DNA of 64,000 nt from Antennarius striatus. Its lineage: Eukaryota > Chordata > Actinopteri > Lophiiformes > Antennariidae. The stretch lies in assembly GCF_040054535.1 (NCBI RefSeq), contig NC_090783.1, forward strand, positions 2,499,501-2,563,500, read 5' to 3'. The stretch's first letter is position 1. Every line of letters begins with the position of its first letter. The notes under the pieces were generated by a model. It had not been told where the DNA came from. It did no database searches and was given only the letters and a program-made list of their open reading frames with translations. Made by a program: the position numbers and the translations under genes. Positions 51,283-64,000 of this stretch are shown in pieces.

Positions 51283-51286
<4 letters not shown>
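38557..51286 (+). CDS. trip10: CIP4 / TRIP10 F-BAR adaptor
   Basis: Cdc42-interacting protein 4: it binds and tubulates membranes through an F-BAR dimer, binds active Cdc42 through HR1, and recruits N-WASP, dynamin or formins through SH3. Fifteen exons: 38557-38580, 42826-42941, 43041-43094, 43398-43545, 43620-43682, 44399-44503, 44686-44814, 44974-45120, 45833-45994, 48332-48355, 49910-50019, 50118-50250, 50346-50413, 50932-51038, 51141-51286. The phases agree and give 511 residues (human isoforms are 545-601). F-BAR is about 1-290 (starts [20 protein letters not shown]), HR1 about 329-410 ([29 protein letters not shown]), SH3 about 452-511 ([26 protein letters not shown]). The linker between F-BAR and HR1 is short, so the longer mammalian insert is absent or lies in an exon I did not see. 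FNBP1 and FNBP1L are excluded mainly by the MDWGTDLW start and the SH2D3-type neighbour. Confidence 0.94.
38581..42825 (+). other. trip10 intron 1 contents
   Basis: A 4.2 kb intron after an eight-codon exon. It holds a CACCACC run at 39032-39062, C16 near 39353-39369, (CA)n at 40855-40882, two (GT)n runs at 41081-41119 and 41201-41257, a (CAT)n run at 42450-42473 and a possible SINE B box on the minus strand near 41890-41925. No alternative exon supported. Confidence 0.6.
42826..42941 (+). CDS. trip10: trip10 exon 2 (F-BAR)
   Basis: [20 protein letters not shown] then [18 protein letters not shown], ending in phase 2. Canonical FCH-domain sequence. The acceptor follows a C14 run. Confidence 0.95.
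43041..43094 (+). CDS. trip10: trip10 exon 3 (F-BAR)
   Basis: [18 protein letters not shown], the FCH signature; 54 nt, phase 2 in and out. Confidence 0.92.
43398..43545 (+). CDS. trip10: trip10 exon 4 (F-BAR)
   Basis: [20 protein letters not shown] then [20 protein letters not shown] and QDLKQERKT; 148 nt, phase 2 to 0. Confidence 0.94.
43620..43682 (+). CDS. trip10: trip10 exon 5 (F-BAR)
   Basis: [20 protein letters not shown] and S; 63 nt in phase 0. Matches the family helix HFQEGRRAQQQLESGFKQLE. Confidence 0.9.
43720..44095 (+). mobile_element. Mariner-like MITE with terminal inverted repeats
   Basis: The left end has AAAAAAGTTTGGGCACCCCC then TGATAG...CCAGATTTTCCTT; the right end, read inverted, is CAGTGGTATGAAAAAGTTTG then GGCACCCCTGATAATATTCCAGATTTTCCTT. 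Termini are CAGT/ACTG beside TA. About 376 nt, no transposase. It lies in the trip10 intron between exons 5 and 6. Confidence 0.75.
44337..44568 (+). repeat. (GT)25 and (CA)17 flanking trip10 exon 6
   Basis: GT at 44337-44386 and CA at about 44536-44568, on either side of exon 6 (44399-44503). The arms are complementary over about 33 nt. Confidence 0.9.
44399..44503 (+). CDS. trip10: trip10 exon 6 (F-BAR)
   Basis: [20 protein letters not shown] then [15 protein letters not shown]; 105 nt in phase 0. It is flanked by a (GT)25 tract 12 nt upstream and a (CA)17 tract about 30 nt downstream, which are complementary in the pre-mRNA. Confidence 0.92.
44686..44814 (+). CDS. trip10: trip10 exon 7 (F-BAR)
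   Basis: [20 protein letters not shown] then [20 protein letters not shown] and IYN; 129 nt in phase 0. The acceptor is TGAAG rather than the usual CAG, with a C/T tract ahead. Confidence 0.9.
44974..45120 (+). CDS. trip10: trip10 exon 8 (F-BAR)
   Basis: [20 protein letters not shown] then [20 protein letters not shown] and AGQKIDAKQ; 147 nt in phase 0. Confidence 0.93.
45229..45253 (+). repeat. (GCTAA)5 pentanucleotide tract
   Basis: Five perfect GCTAA units in the trip10 intron after exon 8. Confidence 0.95.
45833..45994 (+). CDS. trip10: trip10 exon 9 (F-BAR end)
   Basis: [20 protein letters not shown] then [20 protein letters not shown] and [14 protein letters not shown]; 162 nt in phase 0. 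The KLWPF.KK basic end is typical of this subfamily. Confidence 0.93.
45995..48331 (+). other. trip10 intron 9 contents
   Basis: A 2.3 kb intron with no supported exon. An open frame ending at 47013 after a TTAAACAG-like acceptor reads [20 protein letters not shown] but ends in a stop and matches no CIP4 segment. Confidence 0.55.
48332..48355 (+). CDS. trip10: trip10 microexon (8 residues)
   Basis: IPPPEKQM between GTGTAG and GTAACA, in phase 0 on both sides, after a poly-C tract. It is proline-rich, as the linker is at the same position in mammals (KKNKPRPPP). Because it is symmetric it may be an optional cassette. Confidence 0.55.
48356..49909 (+). other. trip10 intron 10 contents
   Basis: A 1.55 kb intron. 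It contains TGTT-rich sequence near 48590-48630, an unexplained open stretch at 48890-49111 and two TTAGGG units near 49627-49643. This is where the longer mammalian CIP4 isoform has extra coding sequence, but I see no match. Confidence 0.5.
49910..50019 (+). CDS. trip10: trip10 exon 11 (HR1)
   Basis: [20 protein letters not shown] then [16 protein letters not shown]; 110 nt, phase 0 to 2. Start of the Cdc42-binding HR1 coiled coil. Confidence 0.9.
50118..50250 (+). CDS. trip10: trip10 exon 12 (HR1)
   Basis: [20 protein letters not shown] then [20 protein letters not shown] and TKYE; 133 nt. Contains the NPQMGDP motif of the family. Confidence 0.95.
50346..50413 (+). CDS. trip10: trip10 exon 13 (linker)
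   Basis: [20 protein letters not shown] then QH; 68 nt, phase 0 to 2. The TWLSEA start continues HR1; the rest is a short polar linker. Confidence 0.85.
50932..51038 (+). CDS. trip10: trip10 exon 14 (acidic linker and SH3 start)
   Basis: Reads [20 protein letters not shown] then [15 protein letters not shown]; 107 nt, phase 2 to 1. The [11 protein letters not shown] acidic segment precedes the SH3 ALYxF motif. Confidence 0.92.
51141..51286 (+). CDS. trip10: trip10 last coding exon (SH3)
   Basis: [20 protein letters not shown] then [20 protein letters not shown] and SYAKFEP, TAA 51284-51286. The SH3 motif WMRV and the PSSYAKF end are intact. A (CA)n tract begins 3 nt later. Confidence 0.96.
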
Positions 51287-51321
<35 letters not shown>

Positions 51322-52667
51322 CCGTCCGATCTTTTATACCTTTAAGCTCTTTTAAAGACAAACTCCTGAATGTATTCCTGAACTCTTTTGTCGCGGCGTA
51401 ACGTGACGACTTCATCATAGCGGCCTGAAGCTCTTATATCCACTCACTTGACTTTCTTGTTGTCGTTTCTAATAACCTGCTGAACTTCCTTTTTTTGTTT
51501 GTTTTTTTAACACCAGCAATCTGTTAAAGTAACTTTCCTGGAAGCATAATGTGATTTTTTTTTTTTTTTTTTTATCAAATTGATGTGATTTTTTTTATTT
51601 TATTTTTTTTTATTAATGACTAATAGCTGGACTAAAACCACTACTTTATCGGGCGCGGACAAAATGTAAATGCACTCCTCAGAAGAGCCACAGGATGGAA
51701 TATTTTAGCCACATCTGCCTCAGATCATCACATAACTATGAGAAGCCAAGCTTTTAGCTTCCTCTTCATCAGCAAAATCTGCAGGAAAATCCTGTTTTAC
51801 AAGACTATTAAACCCAATTAAAGAAGTAAAATTGCAGACTGACATGATAGAAGACGTTCAGAGAGAATAACAATTCATGAGTTCATCCTTTTTTTTTTAA
51901 AGTCATGGTGTCATATAGCTCTTCTTAAACTGTTTACACATTTCTTACACGTTCTGCTTTACAGGTTTTTATGTTTTCATCCACCAGACCTCAAAATCTG
52001 ACTCTTGACATTTTTACAGACCTTTTACTGGGAGATGCTTCGTGCATCCCAACACCAGGGTTTTTAGTATTTTTTTAAAAATATAGCTCCTCACTGCATC
52101 ACTGCCCAGATCGTCGAACCGTAAAAGAAATGTTTAAGCACTTTAAAAAAAAAAAAAAATCTTGACAAATAATTTTGACAAATGAATTATTTGCACCTAA
52201 TTTTTAAAAAAATTTTTTTAAAATACTTTCTTCCCTTTTGAAATGTCCTGCATCTCTTCAAACGTGTAAACGTGTTCTTTCACTACATACGTGTGAAACC
52301 ACCTCGGAGTACGGAACTCTGCACATGCGTCGTTCTGCACAGCAAAGCTTGGACACGGATGAGGAAGAGGAGGAAGTAGAGCGCTATTTTTTTATTTTTT
52401 TTTAGTGGAGGTTCTTTAAAAATCTCACTCCCATTGAGCCATTTAAGGTTTATCCCATCCCTTTCCCTCCCACTCTGTCCTGCACTCGTACTTTGCTCAA
52501 CATTTAAGGGGTTTTATCGTATGATCCATTTTTAGAACGGAAATGTATTTACGTGTATCGTTTGAGTCATAAATTGAAATTGGAAAAAAAACAAAAATCT
52601 TGTCCTTTTTTCTTTTCTTTACGTCATCATTTATGAGAAATATTACCGGAGAAATCAGCCATGAAAA

Positions 52668-52705
52668 AATAAACCGATGCTTTTATTGCATTTGGAACAA
52701 ATAAA
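52668..52705 (+). terminator. trip10 poly(A) signals
   Basis: Two AATAAA hexamers, 52668-52673 and 52700-52705, about 1.4 kb after the stop. Between them lies an AATAAA on the opposite strand (52682-52687), the likely signal of the convergent NSP gene. Confidence 0.55.
52682..52687 (-). terminator. Poly(A) signal of the NSP-family gene
   Basis: AATAAA on the minus strand (TTTATT on plus), 366 nt beyond the stop codon at 53053, and nested between two plus-strand signals of trip10. Confidence 0.55.
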
Positions 52706-53052
52706 ATGAAGAAAACCTTTACAGCAGCGGCTCAAGACGATCCTCAGGATGTCACGAATGACTGACGACGGATTGAGAAAGCAGTTGTGGGGGAATGAAA
52801 AATTCACATTTGAAGCGTAAACAGAAGGAATTTTGTCTGTCAGATTTCCTGAAACAGAAAAACGAAACCAACACGTGTCCTCAGATCAGAACACATCGAA
52901 AATACAACTTTACAATTTATACTGGAGCTAAGGATCAGCAGTCTCTCGTGTCTAAAACAACTTTTCTTTATCTGCAACGTGCAGAAGCTCCAATGATAAA
53001 GCATTTCTTTATGCTTTCTAGCGAAGAAAGTCCTGATTTCGCCCATCGGGCA

Positions 53053-61827
<8,775 letters not shown>

Positions 61828-61866
61828 GTCTGAACAGCAAAGGCAGAAACGATAGCGATTACATGC

Positions 61867-61869
<3 letters not shown>

Positions 61870-61937
<68 letters not shown>
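61870..61937 (+). repeat. (CA)34 microsatellite
   Basis: Lies just upstream (in transcript sense) of the SAM-domain exon acceptor, as a (TG)n run in the minus-strand pre-mRNA. Confidence 0.97.
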
Positions 61938-61939
<2 letters not shown>

Positions 61940-62161
61940 CTTCTACATGTTTGTGTCTGCGTGAGTTTTTGAGAAAAGCACAAATGGAAGACATCAGCTC
62001 ACTGTTTGAAACCGGACAAGCAGAACGCTCCGGCGTTGTTTGCCTTGCAGCAGCTGCAGAATGTCACGCCTACCTGTTGACAGGAGCCACCGTGGAATTC
62101 TGGGATACGTCTTCCTTCTCTTTTCTTGTTATTTTTTCCAAAATCACATAATACCACTTAC

Positions 62162-62230
62162 CTCTCTAACTTCCCGCGCTTCTGTCTTCTTTGCAACCTC
62201 TCCCCATTAAAACCTACCTCTCACTTTTTG
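62162..62230 (-). other. Candidate untranslated first exon of the SAM-NSP transcript
   Basis: On the minus strand the sequence ends in GCGGGAAGTTAGAGAG with a perfect donor GTAAGT. An untranslated exon is required upstream of the SAM exon, and this is the best nearby donor; a second candidate, GTCAACAG then GTAGGC, lies near 62074. Start unknown. Confidence 0.3.
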
Positions 62231-62769
62231 TTTGCGGTGACAGTAGAAAACCCGCTCCACCTCGAACCTTCGGGGGTCAAGCGAGAAGCCAATCAGATCG
62301 CGCCGTGGGTTCGCATTACTCCACAGAAAACGGCAAATCACAGCGCTGGGAATTAGCATGGGGTTCTCCGGAGGCGGGCGGTGCACGTCGAGGCCTGTCG
62401 TGACGGAGAGATGCAGTTGGGGGAAAAACAAGAAGAAGGATATGAAAATGTGAGAGAGTTATGCAGCTGTCAACATGTCAGGTCAGAGGCAGGCATGCAT
62501 ACATCTGTCTGTCTGCCTGCCTGCCTACCTGTCTGTCTGTCCGGGTTGGATGTCAGGTGGAGGTGATGCGTATAAGGCTGACACCTAGTGTTTCAGGAAC
62601 GTGGCTTCAGCCTTTTTGCTTCAGCTTAACGTGCACTGATATTAAAGAGGGGTCTGAAATAAACTATAATGGATGATAACTCCCCTCTTTTACCTTCATT
62701 TTCCTCATTAGTCTGTTATATCAGGGAAACATGCTGATAACTCCAGGAGAAGCTTTTGATCCAGTGATT

Positions 62770-63248
62770 CATCTTCACCGAGGGCCACATCAGCATGATG
62801 TCTGTCCTCAAAGGGCCAGACGTAACTAATAAATGTAACTCAAAGTAACGTAAAATAAATGTAACTACCCATTAATGTTAAATAACTCTGAATTTATTAC
62901 TTTTTCAAGTTATAAACATTACAGTTAGACAGAAAAAAAATGTGTTTGTTTCTCTGTTATAACATAAATCCTTTTAATTTGTCAGGTTATTAAACCCACA
63001 GAACTCCATCCATCAAGGACTATCCGATGAATAAAGAAAAATAACATCAAACACTAGTTAGGACTTTGTTCAAAACGTTTTTGTCAAAGTTAAAATGTAC
63101 TTAATTACTGCATTGTGGGAAAAGTAGTTTTTGGTCAAAGCACACTTTTGATTTTTAGACACTTTGACCTTTAATGCTCTCGCAGGCCACATAAAATGAT
63201 GTGGAGGGCCACATTTGGCCCCCGGGCCTTGAGTTTGCCACATGTGCT
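62770..63248 (-). mobile_element. hAT-like non-autonomous element, copy 4
   Basis: Minus-strand reading starts GCACATGTGGCAAACTCAAG, passes GGGCCAAATGTGGCCCTCCA and TTTTCCCACAATGCAGTAAT and ends GGCCCTCGGTGAAGATGAAT. It has both ends of the family seen at 25.4 kb plus an internal section longer than that copy. Confidence 0.6.
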
Positions 63249-63358
63249 CTACACACTCATAATAAATACCATTTCATATAAATATCACACGCTTCTATGG
63301 ACCTGCAACAAACATAGCCGTGGTGGCAGCTGCAGCTCGATGTGTGCAAGTGTATGTG

Positions 63359-63403
<45 letters not shown>

Positions 63404-63429
63404 CTGTTGTGAGTGTGAATGCGATAGCG

Positions 63430-63623
63430 ACACAATGTGTCAGAGGAAAAAGGAAGTTGCGGGGTGAAGTCAGAAAGCCACCAACACAGTGCAGCTCTGC
63501 AGAACACCCACCACGGAAGAACGGCACAACGACAGCGCCGAAGTCTGACAATGAGATAGTGAAAGGAAGACGGGGAGGCGAACATCGAGACAGAAGGCAC
63601 AGAGTCGCCGGCAGACACTGAAG
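63430..63623 (+). other. Candidate untranslated exon of a plus-strand gene continuing beyond the window
   Basis: An even-composition stretch between AT-rich DNA, ending in AGACACTGAAG with donor GTGAGA. In mammals VAV1 lies beyond SH2D3A on the opposite strand, so this could be a vav1 leader exon, but no protein sequence is present to show it. Confidence 0.22.
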
Positions 63624-64000
63624 GTGAGAGTTGACTGTTTTATTCTTCTTACATTAGGATTCAAAGAGGAAATTATGAGGCTCTCTAATGGAGAAGTGGC
63701 TTTTCTGGTGTTTTACTGGGCTTCCAGGAGGCCTCTTTGGTTTTTTACTGTGAAAGGATGGAGTGTTAGTGACAGAACTGAATTAAAAATATTACCAAAT
63801 TATTTCTACATTCCAGTTGTGGTCTAGTAAAAGAATAAATAGGAGTTTTGTGAGAGGTTTTCTGCTTTATTTGTGTGACGCAAGGCTTAAAGTTGTCATG
63901 CTCTAACAGGTTTTATCTATTTCTATCTGTCTATCTGTCTGTCTGTCTATCTGTGAGTGATCTTTATCTTGTAGTCGTGCAAAATTGAGCAATAAATCAA
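63624..64000. other. Unassigned 3' edge of the window
   Basis: AT-rich, with a CTGT/CTAT tetranucleotide run near 63914-63952. No supported exon. Confidence 0.5.

Larger units (their letters stand above)
51287..52705 (+). other. trip10: trip10 3' untranslated region
   Basis: Starts with a (CA)n tract at 51288-51320, contains T-rich runs near 51555-51620 and has no coding capacity. It runs to AATAAA at 52668-52673 and 52700-52705. Confidence 0.6.

Overview
The window is nuclear DNA from a ray-finned (teleost) fish. Genes are split into short exons with GT-AG introns, (CA/GT)n microsatellites are very dense, and several interspersed transposon relics are present. The gene content matches material that lies on human chromosome 19p13. 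I cannot name the species.

Four protein-coding genes are supported. (1) 1-7.65 kb, plus strand: the 3' part of a fibrillar procollagen, best matching col5a3. It has 26 Gly-X-Y exons (200 triplets) and then five exons carrying the C-telopeptide and C-propeptide. (2) 9.25-27.77 kb, plus strand: a complete olfm2 (noelin-2) with two alternative first exons, one a signal-peptide exon and one of the noelin 'B' type, plus seven shared exons. (3) 38.56-51.29 kb, plus strand: a complete trip10 (CIP4) with F-BAR, HR1 and SH3 domains in 15 exons, one of them a 24-nt microexon. (4) 61.83-53.05 kb, minus strand: an NSP-family (BCAR3/SH2D3) adaptor with an SH2 domain and a Cdc25/RasGEF-like domain, probably sh2d3a because it converges tail-to-tail on trip10 as in mammals.

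The most unusual signal is at the 5' end of gene 4. Five extra minus-strand exons, beginning with a full SAM domain, splice in frame with the SH2 exons. The 20-exon model is exactly 825 codons including the stop, so a SAM-SH2-GEF-like adaptor is predicted. A GC-rich block at about 59 kb may be an internal promoter for a shorter SH2-only isoform.

Between genes: 7.7-9.25 kb is short intergenic DNA; 27.8-38.5 kb is a repeat-laden intergenic region with many (CA)n tracts, a GATG/GATGGATG minisatellite and no convincing gene; 62-64 kb holds a transposon copy and possible first exons. Trip10 and the NSP gene have overlapping poly(A) signals near 52.68 kb. As known families, the products span matrix assembly (collagen V), secreted neuronal glycoprotein signalling (noelin-2), membrane curvature and actin control (CIP4) and Cas/BCAR1-linked adhesion signalling (NSP); the window gives no evidence that they act in one pathway. 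Exon boundaries come from splice sites, reading-frame phase and remembered family sequences, and no alignment could be run.
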